From Pirellulales bacterium (GTDB lineage: Bacteria > Planctomycetota > Planctomycetia > Pirellulales > JAICIG01), in contig JAICIG010000096.1 of the NCBI GenBank assembly GCA_025924495.1, positions 1 to 20,201 of the forward strand: a stretch of DNA of 20,201 nucleotides, written 5' to 3'. The notes under the pieces were generated by a model, which saw only the letters and a program-made list of their open reading frames with translations, did not search any database and had not been told where the DNA came from. Position numbers and translations under genes: made by a program. Positions 7,206 through 16,498 of the stretch are shown piece by piece. Numbering within the stretch: position 1 is the stretch's first letter; each line of letters starts with the position of its first letter.

Positions 7206-8618
7206 TTAGATGTCATAGTACAAGCAGAACTCATACGGGTGCGGACGCAGACGCATGGCGTCGACTTCCTTCTCGCGCTTGTACTTGATCCAGGTTTCCA
7301 CCACGTCGGCCGTGAACACGTCGCCGCGGAGCAAGAACTCGTGGTTGCGCTCCAACGCGTTGAGCGCTTCGTCGAGCGAGCCCGGCGTCTTGGGCACTTC
7401 GGCCAGTTCTTCCGGCGCCAGATCGTAGATGTCCTTGTCGAGCGGATCGCCCGGGTGGATCTTGTTCTGGATGCCGTCGATCACCGCCATCAAGATGGCC
7501 GAGAACGACAGGTACGGGTTGCAACTGGGGTCAGGGCAACGGAACTCGACGCGCTTGCTCTTGGGACTGGCGCTGTACATCGGAATGCGGCAAGAAGCCG
7601 AGCGATTCCGTTGCGAGTAGGCCAGGTTGACCGGAGCTTCGTAACCGGGCACCAACCGCTTGTAGCTGTTGGTCGTCGGGTTCGAGAACGCGAGAATCGC
7701 CGGGGCATGCTTGAGCAAACCGCCGATGGCGTACAGCGCCATCTCGCTCAGACCCGCGTAGCCGCTGCCGGCAAACAGCGGTTCGTTCGCCTTCCACAAC
7801 GAAACGTGCGTGTGCATGCCCGAGCCATTGTCCCCGTAAAGGGGCTTAGGCATGAAGGTGACGGTTTTGTTGTACTTCTTGGCGACGTTCTTGATGATGT
7901 ACTTGTACATGCACATCGCGTCGGCCATCTTGACCAGCTCGGCAAATCGCAGGTCGATTTCGCATTGACCGGCGGTGGCGACTTCGTGGTGCTGGGCTTC
8001 CACGTCCATGCCGCAATCGATCATCGTCTGCATCATCTCATTGCGGATGTCCATCAACTGGTCCGCAGGCGGAACGGGGAAGTAACCTTCCTTGTGACGC
8101 AGCTTGTAGCCCAGGTTCGGGCTTTCGACGCGGCCGCGGTTCCACTCGCCTTCGATGCTGTCGATGTGGTAGTAGCCTTCGTGCGCCCGCTGATCGAAGC
8201 GGATGTCGTCGAAGATGAAGAACTCGGCCTCGGGGCCAATGTAGCAGGTGTCGGCGATGCCGGTGCTCTTCAGGTAGTTGACCGCCTTGCGAGCGACGTT
8301 GCGCGGGTCGCGCGTGTAGTCCTCGCGAGTGATCGGATCCTGAATGTTGCAGATCATGTTGATCGTGGGCAACTTCGTGAATGGATCCAGCACGGCCGTT
8401 TCGGGCTGCGGGACGAGAATCATGTCGCTTTCGTTGATGGCTTGCCAGCCACGGATGCTGGAGCCGTCGAAGCCGAGGCCGTCTTCAAAGACGTCCTCCG
8501 TCAACTTGTTCGCCGGGATCGTAAAGTGCTGCCAGATTCCCGGAAAATCCATGAATCGCAGGTCGACCGCCTTGACATCCTTTTCTCGGCACAGTGCCAA
8601 GACCTCTTTGGGTTTCAC
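7206..8618 (-). CDS. glnA: Glutamine synthetase, type I (class beta)
   Basis: This 470-residue enzyme joins ammonia to glutamate with ATP and is the entry point of nitrogen assimilation; it works as a dodecamer in the cytoplasm. Its length matches the long bacterial form. Visible landmarks are the latch-type [11 protein letters not shown] (49-59), the metal-ligand stretch [10 protein letters not shown] (128-137), the ATP/ammonia-side [13 protein letters not shown] (210-222), [12 protein letters not shown] (264-275) and the NRSASCRIP arginine motif (338-346). Tyr398 in [11 protein letters not shown] matches the adenylylation site of enterobacterial GlnA (Tyr397), so control by a GlnE-type adenylyltransferase is likely. 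The start is GTG at 8618, preceded by AGAGAGGGA, a strong ribosome site. A candidate sigma-54 promoter lies about 130 bp upstream, and an intrinsic terminator follows. Confidence 0.97.
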   Translation of the reverse strand: MKPKEVLALCREKDVKAVDLRFMDFPGIWQHFTIPANKLTEDVFEDGLGFDGSSIRGWQAINESDMILVPQPETAVLDPFTKLPTINMICNIQDPITREDYTRDPRNVARKAVNYLKSTGIADTCYIGPEAEFFIFDDIRFDQRAHEGYYHIDSIEGEWNRGRVESPNLGYKLRHKEGYFPVPPADQLMDIRNEMMQTMIDCGMDVEAQHHEVATAGQCEIDLRFAELVKMADAMCMYKYIIKNVAKKYNKTVTFMPKPLYGDNGSGMHTHVSLWKANEPLFAGSGYAGLSEMALYAIGGLLKHAPAILAFSNPTTNSYKRLVPGYEAPVNLAYSQRNRSASCRIPMYSASPKSKRVEFRCPDPSCNPYLSFSAILMAVIDGIQNKIHPGDPLDKDIYDLAPEELAEVPKTPGSLDEALNALERNHEFLLRGDVFTADVVETWIKYKREKEVDAMRLRPHPYEFCLYYDI

Positions 8619-8950
8619 TGGTTCCCTCTCTAATTAGTCATGTCCAGAAGGTATCGCAACAATCCGCTTGGGCTTGAGTTACACAGGACAGCCTGCGCGC
8701 CGTGGCTGATGATTGCAGCTCCGCCAAGCAAAGTCGGCAGGTGATAGCAAGTCGGGTGCCGCCCGACCGGGCCAAAGCGGGCATCATAGCGCAGAATTGG
8801 CGATTTACAATGGACTTACGCCGAATTTTCCGAAAAACGGCCCATCTTCAACCTGCGCGCAAACTATGCAGCGTTTGACTATAACGCATGCATCTTTCCC
8901 CCAGTTAGGCGCCGCCGAGAGTTTACACGCTGGGAAACGCCGGCATTCCG
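8619..8950. other. Intergenic region upstream of glnA
   Basis: These 332 bp lie between the end of the MMPL gene and the start of glnA, both leftward. Apart from the ribosome site (8624-8633) and the sigma-54-like site (8746-8761), a near-direct repeat (AGCAAAGTCGG / AGCAAGTCGG) covers 8728-8755. No convincing terminator for the MMPL gene and no small gene is seen. Confidence 0.5.
8746..8761 (-). promoter_or_regulatory. Candidate sigma-54 (-24/-12) promoter of glnA
   Basis: Reading leftward, the site is cGGCACccgacTTGCT. The GG of the -24 element and the GC of the -12 element are separated by the required 12 positions, and GGCAC and TTGC match the sigma-54 consensus (TGGCAC-N5-TTGCW) except for the first T. 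Transcription would begin near 8736, leaving a leader of about 118 nt before glnA. Sigma-54 and NtrC control of glnA is well known in proteobacteria; its use here is inferred. I could not find a clear enhancer-binding site. Confidence 0.5.
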
Positions 8951-11332
8951 TCACGCTTTCGCCGCTGCCGAGCGATTGGATTCACCGACCAGCACGCCGT
9001 CGGCGGCGGCGACGCGATTGGCGGCGCGGCGACAGAGAAGCGCCATGAAAGCGGGGACCAGAATCGGCCTCACGACCAGGGTATCGAGCATTACCCCGAG
9101 GCTCAGGGCGAAGCCGAGTTCGAGCATTCCGCGCAGCGTGCCGAACATCATCGACACAAACGTCCCCGCCATAATCACGCCGCAACTGGTGATGATGCCC
9201 CCGGTGCGAACCACCGCCACACGAAGGCCTTCCATAAGCCCCAATCGCTGCTGTTCCTCCAGCACGCGCGTGACGAGGTAGATATTGTAGTCCTCGCCGA
9301 TCGCCGTCAGGATCACGAACAAGAAGATCGGCACCTTCCAGTCGAGCCCATTGAACGGATGGTAGAGCGAGGCGAAGACGAGTTCCGTGGCGCCGATTGT
9401 CACCAGGTAGCTGAACAGCACCGATAGAATTAGATAGATGCAAGTCACCGGTCGCCGCAAAATGGCGATCAACACCCCGAGCACGGCGATCACAACCAGA
9501 CGCTGGATTAACGACTGATCGCTCTGCGTCACGGCTTGCAGATCGCGCACGGCGGCCGTCGTGCCGGTGTACACGAATTGGGTTTCATGCCAGACCGACT
9601 TGGGATCGTTCTTCAAGTCGTCCAGCAGCCTGGTTACGCCCTCGAAAGCCGCCGTAGCCTGGCTGGAGAACGGATCGTACTTCAAAATCACGTCCAACCG
9701 CGTGACTTCGCCGGCGAGTTCCGGCACTTGAGTCAGGTAAATCGCCTTGGTCTGCGGATGCTTTTTTGCGGCCAGTTTGCTGCGACCTTGCTCGCTGAAG
9801 ACGTTGAAATAGCCCGGCCGATCGCCGAGCGGTTCGGCGATGCTGCGGACATAGGCGACGCCGGGCAAATCGAAGAGCAGTTTCGTCAGCCGGGCGATCT
9901 CCTTTTCGCCTTCGAGCGTGTCGAACTGCGCGCCGTCCCGGCGGGCCAGAATGGTGACGGGCCCCGTATCCCCCGGTGAGAAATGCCGGCGCAACAGGCG
10001 CGTGCCGACGACGCTCGGCCGATCGGATCGCAGCTCCTCGAGCAGGTCGTAGCTGATCTCGACCGATGCGCCCAGATACGCCAGGGGCGACATTACGGCC
10101 AGGCTCGTGATCAGAATCAGGCCTGGCCGAGCAATGATGGCGTGGCTTAAGCGCTCCCAAAAGCGGGGCGCTCGCTTAGCAGACTCCGGCGTCGAGGTTT
10201 CGCCCGGCGGCGCCTTGCCGGCAGGCCGCACCCCGAACGGCCAGAAGACGACGCGGCCGAACGCCCGGAGCAGCGCGGGTGCGAGCGTCAGGCAAGCGGC
10301 CAGCGTAATCGCCAGGCACAGCGCAATGGCCGGTCCGCTGTTGCGGTACTTGCCGAAATCGGCGAAGAACATCGTCCCCAGGCCAAGAATGGTCGTCATG
10401 GCGCTGCCCACCAGCGCTTCGCCAACATGCCCCAGGGCGGCGGCCACGGCAGCCGCCCGGTTCAGCCCGCGCTCCAGCTCTTCGCGGTAACGTGCGATCA
10501 AGAACAAGCAGAAATCGGTGCCAGAGCCGAACAGGATCACGACGACAAAGATTTTCGTCGTCTTGAAGATTTTGAAGTCGACATGTTCCAGGCCCGGGAT
10601 TTGATTGATCTGGGTCAGCGCCGCTACCGCATCCAATGAGACGGCGACCGAGAGCAAAATCGTGGCCAAAGGGATGACGACCAAGATCGGCGCGCGGTAA
10701 ACCAGCAACAGGATCGAGACGACGAGAACCACCGTGGCCAGTTCCGTGTTTTTGATGCTCTCCTGCGCCGCGCTTAGCATGTCGCCGCCGATGGCAGCCG
10801 ATCCCGAAACGCCCGCCTGCAAGCCGGCGGGGAAGTCCGGCTCGTGGCGCAAGTCATCCACAACCTGGCGGATCTGTTCCAGCGTGGCGATGTTGTTGAT
10901 CGCCATGAACTCGTTCTTCAGCAGCAGAACGATCAAGGCCGCCTGGCGGTCTTCACTGACCAGTTTCTTGCCGATCACCGGCGTCTGAGGCGTCCAACTT
11001 TCGACAATCGGCAGATCGGGACGCGCTTCCGCAGACAACCTCGCGGCCAGACGATGAACCATCAGCCAATCGTCGGACGAGAGCGGCTTGTCGGGCCGTG
11101 CCAGCACCAGCACCGCCTGACTCCGCGAACGCATGCTCGGAAAAGCGCGCTCGAGCAATCGCTCGCCTTGCACGCTGGGCATCTGCTCCGGCAGGTACGC
11201 CAGATCGCCGTCGCGCGTGACGTCATCCCAACGAGGGGCGAGAGAGTGCAGGCACCACCAACCGGCGATCCATGCCAGGATCACGAGCGCCCAATAGCGC
11301 GAGATTAGTCTGCCGAGGCGTTCATAGATCAT
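8951..11332 (-). CDS. MMPL-family transporter (RND superfamily)
   Basis: The 793-residue protein has the two-fold RND/MMPL layout: one transmembrane helix (about 13-30), a large outer loop (31-195), a cluster of helices (about 200-370), a second single helix (about 404-424), a second outer loop (425-610) and a last helix cluster (615-775). The proton-relay signatures are GTDFCLF (271-277, Asp273) in the first half and GEDYNIY (679-685, Asp681) in the second. The first half has Phe instead of the usual Tyr after the aspartate. Relatives export lipids, hopanoids or siderophores using proton motive force; the substrate here is unknown. ATG at 11332 is preceded by CGGAGA about 14 nt upstream, a poor spacing. 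The gene lies downstream of the S41 protease on the same strand, but a strong hairpin separates them. Confidence 0.9.
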   Translation of the reverse strand: MIYERLGRLISRYWALVILAWIAGWWCLHSLAPRWDDVTRDGDLAYLPEQMPSVQGERLLERAFPSMRSRSQAVLVLARPDKPLSSDDWLMVHRLAARLSAEARPDLPIVESWTPQTPVIGKKLVSEDRQAALIVLLLKNEFMAINNIATLEQIRQVVDDLRHEPDFPAGLQAGVSGSAAIGGDMLSAAQESIKNTELATVVLVVSILLLVYRAPILVVIPLATILLSVAVSLDAVAALTQINQIPGLEHVDFKIFKTTKIFVVVILFGSGTDFCLFLIARYREELERGLNRAAAVAAALGHVGEALVGSAMTTILGLGTMFFADFGKYRNSGPAIALCLAITLAACLTLAPALLRAFGRVVFWPFGVRPAGKAPPGETSTPESAKRAPRFWERLSHAIIARPGLILITSLAVMSPLAYLGASVEISYDLLEELRSDRPSVVGTRLLRRHFSPGDTGPVTILARRDGAQFDTLEGEKEIARLTKLLFDLPGVAYVRSIAEPLGDRPGYFNVFSEQGRSKLAAKKHPQTKAIYLTQVPELAGEVTRLDVILKYDPFSSQATAAFEGVTRLLDDLKNDPKSVWHETQFVYTGTTAAVRDLQAVTQSDQSLIQRLVVIAVLGVLIAILRRPVTCIYLILSVLFSYLVTIGATELVFASLYHPFNGLDWKVPIFLFVILTAIGEDYNIYLVTRVLEEQQRLGLMEGLRVAVVRTGGIITSCGVIMAGTFVSMMFGTLRGMLELGFALSLGVMLDTLVVRPILVPAFMALLCRRAANRVAAADGVLVGESNRSAAAKA

Positions 11333-11394
11333 CGGCCGGCATGATCTCCGATTGTCGTCGAGCCAAAAGGAGGCGGAGTCGGTTGGGAGGTTAA

Positions 11395-11445
11395 AAGGAT
11401 TCAGGCGGCAGGGCCAAGCCCGAGGGCTTGATCCTACCGCCTGAA
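11395..11445 (-). terminator. Compound hairpin, probable intrinsic terminator of the S41 protease gene
   Basis: About 75 nt after the protease stop, the outer stem ttcaggcgg (11400-11408) pairs perfectly with ccgcctgaa (11437-11445). An inner stem caagccc/gggcttg (11415-11421 with 11424-11430) closes on a 2-nt loop, and AGG/CCT (11410-11412 with 11433-11435) pairs between them. On the minus strand a CCTTTT tract follows. It fits a terminator, though the T-run is short. Its size and symmetry could also mark a dispersed palindromic repeat. Confidence 0.6.
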
Positions 11446-11519
11446 ATCCGTTCGACCAAGAGTAATCGGCGGGAGGGAGAACTTAAGGGGCGGCTAGAAC
11501 AAGATTTACGCTGCTATTG

Positions 11520-13196
11520 TTACTGCTGTGCCTTGACGGTTTGCGGCTTGCCGGCGGCGGTTTGCAGCTTCAACTCGCGGACGGCGGCCGCAAGCGCGGC
11601 GTCGGTTGCGGCAGCAAGCTGGTCGCCATTTTCCGAAAGTTCAGGCCGAGCGACCTGATGGGGCACGGACACGTTCGGTTCGACTCCGACGCCGGCGAAA
11701 GGCCGTCCGAGCGGAGAGTAGAATTTCGCCGTGGTCAATCGCAAGCCCGCATTGCCCATGTTCAACGGGAAGATGCCCTGTACCGAGCCCTTGCCGTAAC
11801 TTCTACTTCCAATAATCGCGCCCCGACGGTGATCGCGGATGGCGCCTGCAAAAATCTCGCTGGCGCTGGCGCTGTCGCCATCGATCAGCACGGCCAGCGG
11901 CATGCGCCAGGTGCCGACTTCGCGAGCGGTGTAGGTGTAGTCTTCCTGACGGCTGCGGCCGCGAGTCGATACGATCGTGCCGCGATCGACGAACTTGTCG
12001 ACCACGTCGACTGCCGTATTGAGCAGTCCGCCGGGATTGCCTCGCAAGTCGATGATCAGGCTCTTCATTCCTTGGCGATGCAGCTTATGCAAGGCCGCAT
12101 CAAGGTCGGTCGAGGTTGTCTTCTGGAAGCAGGTGAGTTTGAGGTAGCCGACGCCGTAGGCCGGTTCGACGAGACGAATGTCGTCGATGCTGGGCACTTC
12201 CACGTGTTCGCGGCGGATGCGCAGCTCACGCGGATTAGCGCCCGGCGTCACGGCCGTGACGTCGACCACGCTGCCTTCTTTGCCTTGCAGCAGGTTTGCG
12301 GCCTGGTCAGTCGAAAGCTCAGCCGTCGAGCGTCCATCGACCGCCACGATCCGGTCGCCGGCGCGAATGCCGGCTCGCTCGGCGGGGCTGCTCGGAATGA
12401 CTTTGACGATCAACAGCGCGCCTTGATCTGACTTTAACTCCACCCCCAGGCCGACGAAGTTGCCGTCAATCTGCGAGTACACCTCGTTCAGTTGGCCGGG
12501 CGTGAGGAAAGCGGAATACGTATCGAGCGAGTTGGTGGCGCCGCTCGTGAACTCTTGAATGGCGGTTGCTTCGGACAAGCCGAGCTGCGTACGGGCCAAC
12601 CGTGCAGCGGTGGCGGCGATGTCCTGGGCGGCGTGCCGGGTGGCGACCAGTTGCAGGTTGAGCCGCGAGCGCAATTGGCGGCGGAAATTGTCGATTTGCG
12701 CTTGCGGAACGCGGGAAAGATTCGCCTCGATAAACAGCGGATCGGCCAGGGCAATCTCTAAGGCGCTGGCGCCGAATTCAGCCAGCCGACGCCAGTCGGG
12801 ATTGTCGACGTAGTGGGTCTGGATTTTCAGCAGCACTTCGCCATATAAGTCGAGCGCCTGCCGGCCGGTGCTACTGGCTAACGCCTTGCGGAACGTCTGG
12901 TCGTTATAGCGACGTCCCAGGTCATAGTGCATGCGGCTGAGCTGCATGCGCTGCTCAAGATCACGCTGCGTCGGGTATTGACGCAAAGCGTCTTCATAAA
13001 GCGTGAGCGCTTCGCCCCAACGGCGCTCGTTTTCCAAGGCCTGGCCGCGGCTGAGCAAATCGCCAATGACCGCCGTGCGATTCGAAACCGAAACGCTCGG
13101 TCCGGTCGCAGCTTGTTGCTGAGCCCAAGCCGAAGGAGAGAGGAAGAACAGGGACGCAAGGAGCGTCCATACGCCGAAGCAGACCCTACGTGGCAT
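11520..13196 (-). CDS. Carboxyl-terminal processing protease (S41 family, PDZ-containing)
   Basis: S41 C-terminal proteases trim or degrade proteins in the periplasm using a Ser-Lys dyad. Positions here are counted from the upstream in-frame ATG at 13289; subtract 31 for the chosen start. A signal peptide covers about 32-56 (ending WA-QQQ). A TPR-like helical region with WGEALTLYEDALRQYP lies near 91-106. The PDZ domain spans about 275-350 (VGLGVELKSD, then AGIRAGDRIVAVDG). The S41 catalytic domain spans about 375-545, with Ser475 in GDSASASEIF and Lys500 in RSYGKGSVQ, spaced 25 residues apart as in CtpA and Prc. I start at ATG 13196 (MPRRVCFGV), which sits right before the signal peptide; ATG 13208 is also possible. 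None has a clear Shine-Dalgarno sequence. The upstream part to 13289 lacks protein character. Confidence 0.92.
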   Translation of the reverse strand: MPRRVCFGVWTLLASLFFLSPSAWAQQQAATGPSVSVSNRTAVIGDLLSRGQALENERRWGEALTLYEDALRQYPTQRDLEQRMQLSRMHYDLGRRYNDQTFRKALASSTGRQALDLYGEVLLKIQTHYVDNPDWRRLAEFGASALEIALADPLFIEANLSRVPQAQIDNFRRQLRSRLNLQLVATRHAAQDIAATAARLARTQLGLSEATAIQEFTSGATNSLDTYSAFLTPGQLNEVYSQIDGNFVGLGVELKSDQGALLIVKVIPSSPAERAGIRAGDRIVAVDGRSTAELSTDQAANLLQGKEGSVVDVTAVTPGANPRELRIRREHVEVPSIDDIRLVEPAYGVGYLKLTCFQKTTSTDLDAALHKLHRQGMKSLIIDLRGNPGGLLNTAVDVVDKFVDRGTIVSTRGRSRQEDYTYTAREVGTWRMPLAVLIDGDSASASEIFAGAIRDHRRGAIIGSRSYGKGSVQGIFPLNMGNAGLRLTTAKFYSPLGRPFAGVGVEPNVSVPHQVARPELSENGDQLAAATDAALAAAVRELKLQTAAGKPQTVKAQQ

Positions 13197-13380
13197 GATG
13201 TCTCGCATCTGTAGAACGGGGTGACAAGACGACCAACCTAAGCAGGCGCCGCGTTGGTCAACCCCGGCGAGGGCTGCCGTCCGCAGCATTGCGGTGGGTA
13301 CCGTGTCTCACGGTCGAGCAGTTTCGTGGTGTGCGTCTCTGACTTTGCCAGCGGGCGGGTCCAAGCCTTCCGGCTATTCG

Positions 13381-13409
13381 AATATAGGTCACGATTCCGC
13401 GGTCGTCAA
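13381..13409 (-). promoter_or_regulatory. Candidate sigma-70 promoter of the S41 protease gene
   Basis: Reading leftward, TTGACG (13404-13409 on the plus strand complement) is followed by exactly 17 nt and TATATT (13381-13386), five of six matches to each consensus hexamer. Transcription would start near 13374. The leader to ATG 13196 would be about 178 nt, which is long, so either the promoter or the start choice could be questioned. Confidence 0.5.
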
Positions 13410-13801
13410 AAGGGTCGAGAAAAAAGTCTCAACCGCCGACGGCGCCGCCGGTGCAGACCGATTGCTTGGGACTCGCCTGACGATCAGGAGCCGCCGAAAA
13501 ACTCGGCAGGAGTGTCAAAGACGTTATGCTCGGATGCCGCGAAAACTCGGACCGCAAAGATCCAGCCGAATTTCGCTTCCCGCCGCTGCATTGATCCACG
13601 GCAATTCGTCCGAGTCGCTTCGAGCCGCGCGGAACGCGGCTTGCGGCAAGCGGCCGTGGCGCCAGGCGGTTGAAACGCCTGACGACTTAGATACGCAACG
13701 GCCTGGCGGAGAGTTCGACGCGCTAGATTTTGCGGGAAATTCCGCATTCGGATTGCCGCCGCCCGGCGCGGTAGGCGCCTGCGCTGCTGTCGGAACGGCC
13801 G
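13410..13801. other. Intergenic region between S41 protease and Gfo/Idh/MocA genes
   Basis: The gap from 13197 to 13801 contains the promoter above and, at 13624-13681, several short hairpins in a row (gccgcg/cgcggc at 13624-13640, caggcg/cgcctg at 13663-13681). None has a T-tract on the minus strand. Open frames on both strands exist but show no recognisable domain and no supported start, so I do not call a gene. Confidence 0.5.
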
Positions 13802-14836
13802 TCAGACCTTAACCGGTTTTCCGCTCCGGACCGATTGGGTTTCCTTCTGACAAAGAACGAGAGCGTCGAGGGCAAGGTTCCCGGCGAGGAATTGCGACGG
13901 TTGGCCGCTGCGTACGGCGTTTGCCGCTTCGGTAAGCTCTGCCGCAAAAGCGTCGACTTCCTTGAGCTTTGGTTGCGTGGCTTTGCCGTTGGCGGTCAGC
14001 AAGGTGAGCGGCATGCTTGTGACAGGTTCGCCGTTGAGTACGGAAAAGTCGTAGGTCAGCGTCGCTTTCTCGAAGTAAATCTCGTAGCCGTGCGTAAAGC
14101 TTCGCCCTTGCTGGTTGATGATGCCGCTGCAGGCTGAGACGGCCAGCTTGCTGTCGGGATAAAGGAACTGCGTATCGACGAATTCCACGACCTCGCCGCG
14201 CCAGCGGCCAGTGCTGAACACGGCGCTCGGCATGCCGCACAACAGGCGAATGAAATGAGCGTCGTGGATATGCAGGTCGATCACCGGGCCGCCCACTTGC
14301 CGCGGATCGTAGAAGTCTTTCAGCCACAGCGGGTCGGAGACGATCCGCTTGAAATGCCCGCCCAGCAGGCGGCCGTACTTGCCGCTCGTCGCGAGCTGAT
14401 AGGCGTACGCGTACTCGGGGAAAAACGGCAGCACCTGCCCGATCAGAAGTTGCTTCTTGGCTCGCTCGGCCGCTTTGACCATCTTCGCCGCATCGGCGGC
14501 TTCCAGCGCGATGGGTTTTTCGCAGATCACGTGTTTTCCGGCTCGCAGCGCCGCCAACGTCACTTCCAAGTGCATTGCGGGAGGCAAGCAAATGTCGACC
14601 ATGTCGATCTTCGGATCGGCAAGCAGATCTTCCCAGCGCTCGTAGCGGCCGATGTCGCCAAGCTTCATTTGCGCGCCCGGCGGGCCAAAATTGCCTTGTA
14701 TTCCGCGCCAGTCTCCCGCCAACTTCTTCTTGTCGCGAGTGCAAATGGCGGCGACTTTAGCGCCGCGCACCTTCTGATAGGCCAGGTAGTGGATCATGCC
14801 CATAAACCCAATGCCGATCAGTCCGACCTGTACCAT
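13802..14836 (-). CDS. Gfo/Idh/MocA family oxidoreductase
   Basis: The 344-residue enzyme has an N-terminal NAD(P)-binding Rossmann fold with GxGxxG as GIGFMG (8-13), and the family EKP motif in CEKPIAL (105-111), where Lys107 normally takes part in catalysis. In the C-terminal domain, DLHIHDAHF (187-195) carries the conserved histidine and aspartate of the active site. The family oxidises or reduces sugars and inositols; the exact substrate cannot be read from sequence. ATG at 14836 is preceded by AAAGGCAACC, a reasonable ribosome site. The frame is open further up to 14893 but without support. It lies 171 bp downstream of rhamnulokinase on the same strand, suggesting a link to sugar catabolism. 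Confidence 0.9.
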   Translation of the reverse strand: MVQVGLIGIGFMGMIHYLAYQKVRGAKVAAICTRDKKKLAGDWRGIQGNFGPPGAQMKLGDIGRYERWEDLLADPKIDMVDICLPPAMHLEVTLAALRAGKHVICEKPIALEAADAAKMVKAAERAKKQLLIGQVLPFFPEYAYAYQLATSGKYGRLLGGHFKRIVSDPLWLKDFYDPRQVGGPVIDLHIHDAHFIRLLCGMPSAVFSTGRWRGEVVEFVDTQFLYPDSKLAVSACSGIINQQGRSFTHGYEIYFEKATLTYDFSVLNGEPVTSMPLTLLTANGKATQPKLKEVDAFAAELTEAANAVRSGQPSQFLAGNLALDALVLCQKETQSVRSGKPVKV

Positions 14837-15007
14837 GGTTGCCTTTCGTGAGTTGTTCAGTGCGGCGGCGACGGCCTGCCCGGCGTCAAGCAATCGAAGA
14901 GTTATGGCGCCAAGATAATGGCGCCGCCGAGGAAATTAAACGGGCAGCGGCCGATTCAATTGACCTCGCGTGAGAATTTCGCCGGGCGACGAACGCCCTT
15001 CGCCGTT

Positions 15008-16498
15008 TTACGCGACCAGCGGCAGAAAGCGGGTGTAGGCATCGTGCCACGCGGCGGAGTTTTTGGGCTCGTACGATTCCAGCGGAAAGCTGCGGCGAAC
15101 GACGTCGCGAGCTTCGGCGATCGAGCCGACGGCGCCCGCGGCGAGCGCTTGGACCATCAGATTGCCAAGCGCCGTGGCTTCGACAGGACCGGCCAAGACG
15201 TGGCGCTGGCAGGCATCGGCGATCGCCTGGCATAACTCGCGATTGTGCGCTCCGCCGCCCACGATGTGAATCGTTTCGAGGCGACTGCCGGAGAGCTTTT
15301 CCAAGCCCTCGAGCACCCAGCGGCTTTTCAAGGCAATGCTGTCGAGGGCGCAGCGGATCATGGCGCCTTCGCCGGCGGGTGCGGCCTGGTTTGTGCGGCG
15401 GCAGTAAGAACGAATCGCCTCGGGCATATCGCTGGGACTCAAAAACGCCGGGTCGTCGGGGTTGATCAGCGCGGCCAAAGGCGCCGCTGCGGCGGAAAGT
15501 CGCATCAGCTCCTCCCAGCTATAGTCGCGGCCCGCGTGCCGCCACACGCGCCGGCATTCCTGCACAAGCCACAAGCCGGTGATATTCTTCAGCAACCGAA
15601 TCGTGCCCCCGATCCCTCCCTCGTTCGTGAAATTGAGGAGCCGACAATCGTCGTTGATCACCGGCCGCGGCATCTCGACGCCCATCAGACACCACGTGCC
15701 CGAACTGAGATAACACCAGTCGGGCCGCTGGCGCGATTGACTTCGGGCGGGCACGGCCATCACTGCGCTTGCCGTGTCGTGAGTACCTGGCAGTACGACC
15801 TGCACGTCGGTCAGCCCGGTTTCGGCCGCCACTTCGCGGCGCAACGGACCAAGCGTCGTGGCTGGTTGAACGACGGGGCGAAAAAGATGGGTCGGCAGAT
15901 CGAGCTTCTTCAGCAGGTCAAACGCCCAATCGCCGGTCGTGGGGTTGAAGAACTGCGTCGTCGTGGAGTTCGTGAATTCGTTCGATTTCTCGCCGGTGAG
16001 CAGCCAATGGAAGAAATCGGGCATCATCAAGAACGACTCGGCCACATCGAGCAGCGGCGAGCGATGGACACGCATGGAAAGCAGCTGATATAGCGTGTTG
16101 ATGGGCATGAACTGCAAGCCTGTCTGAGCAAAGATTTCCTCCTTGCCGACCACGGCGATCGCCCGGTCGAGCATGCCTTCGCTACGCGGATCGCGGTAGC
16201 AGTGCGGATTGCCCAACAAAACGTCGTCGCGGCCCAGCAAGGCAAAATCAACTCCCCAGGCATCGACGCCGATGCTGCGGATGCCGTCGCCGCATTTCGA
16301 CCGTGCGATGCGCAGGCCTTGGGTGATTTGCGACCATAGAGCAAGCACGTCCCAGTACAGGCCACCAGCTGCGGCCACCGGGCCGTTTTCAAAGCGGTGC
16401 AGTTCCTTGAGCCGGACCTGTTGCCCGTCGAATCGGCCGGCAAGAAGTCGGCCCCCCGAGGCGCCCAAGTCGACGGCTAAGTAGGTCTGCTCGGCCAT
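15008..16498 (-). CDS. rhaB: Rhamnulokinase (FGGY family)
   Basis: This 496-residue kinase phosphorylates L-rhamnulose to L-rhamnulose-1-phosphate, the second step of bacterial L-rhamnose breakdown, in the cytoplasm. The N-terminal ATPase fold begins with YLAVDLGASGGRLLAG (6-21), whose GASGGR signature is characteristic of rhamnulokinases. The catalytic aspartate is Asp241 in PGTHDTASAV. SSGTWCLMG and the NEGGIGGTIRLLKNITGLW region follow near 268-308, and the ATP-side IVGGGAHNRELCQAIADAC lies around 410-430. No isomerase or aldolase is present in this window. Starting at ATG 16498, the gene is divergent from cysH across a 254-bp gap. Related FGGY kinases for fuculose or xylulose are possible, but GTHDTAS and ASGGR favour rhamnulose. 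Confidence 0.88.
   Translation of the reverse strand: MAEQTYLAVDLGASGGRLLAGRFDGQQVRLKELHRFENGPVAAAGGLYWDVLALWSQITQGLRIARSKCGDGIRSIGVDAWGVDFALLGRDDVLLGNPHCYRDPRSEGMLDRAIAVVGKEEIFAQTGLQFMPINTLYQLLSMRVHRSPLLDVAESFLMMPDFFHWLLTGEKSNEFTNSTTTQFFNPTTGDWAFDLLKKLDLPTHLFRPVVQPATTLGPLRREVAAETGLTDVQVVLPGTHDTASAVMAVPARSQSRQRPDWCYLSSGTWCLMGVEMPRPVINDDCRLLNFTNEGGIGGTIRLLKNITGLWLVQECRRVWRHAGRDYSWEELMRLSAAAAPLAALINPDDPAFLSPSDMPEAIRSYCRRTNQAAPAGEGAMIRCALDSIALKSRWVLEGLEKLSGSRLETIHIVGGGAHNRELCQAIADACQRHVLAGPVEATALGNLMVQALAAGAVGSIAEARDVVRRSFPLESYEPKNSAAWHDAYTRFLPLVA

Noticed and set aside
7239..8633. Long plus-strand frame (464 codons) opposite glnA
   Set aside because: It is the shadow of glutamine synthetase, which has unmistakable motifs on the minus strand.
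13294..13812. Open frame of about 172 codons on the plus strand between the protease and the oxidoreductase
   Set aside because: No ribosome site or recognisable domain; the translation is basic and low in hydrophobic structure, typical of GC-rich chance frames.
14905..14935. Repeated GGCGCC pair as a terminator between rhaB and the oxidoreductase
   Set aside because: The stem is only 6 bp and no T-run follows on the minus strand.
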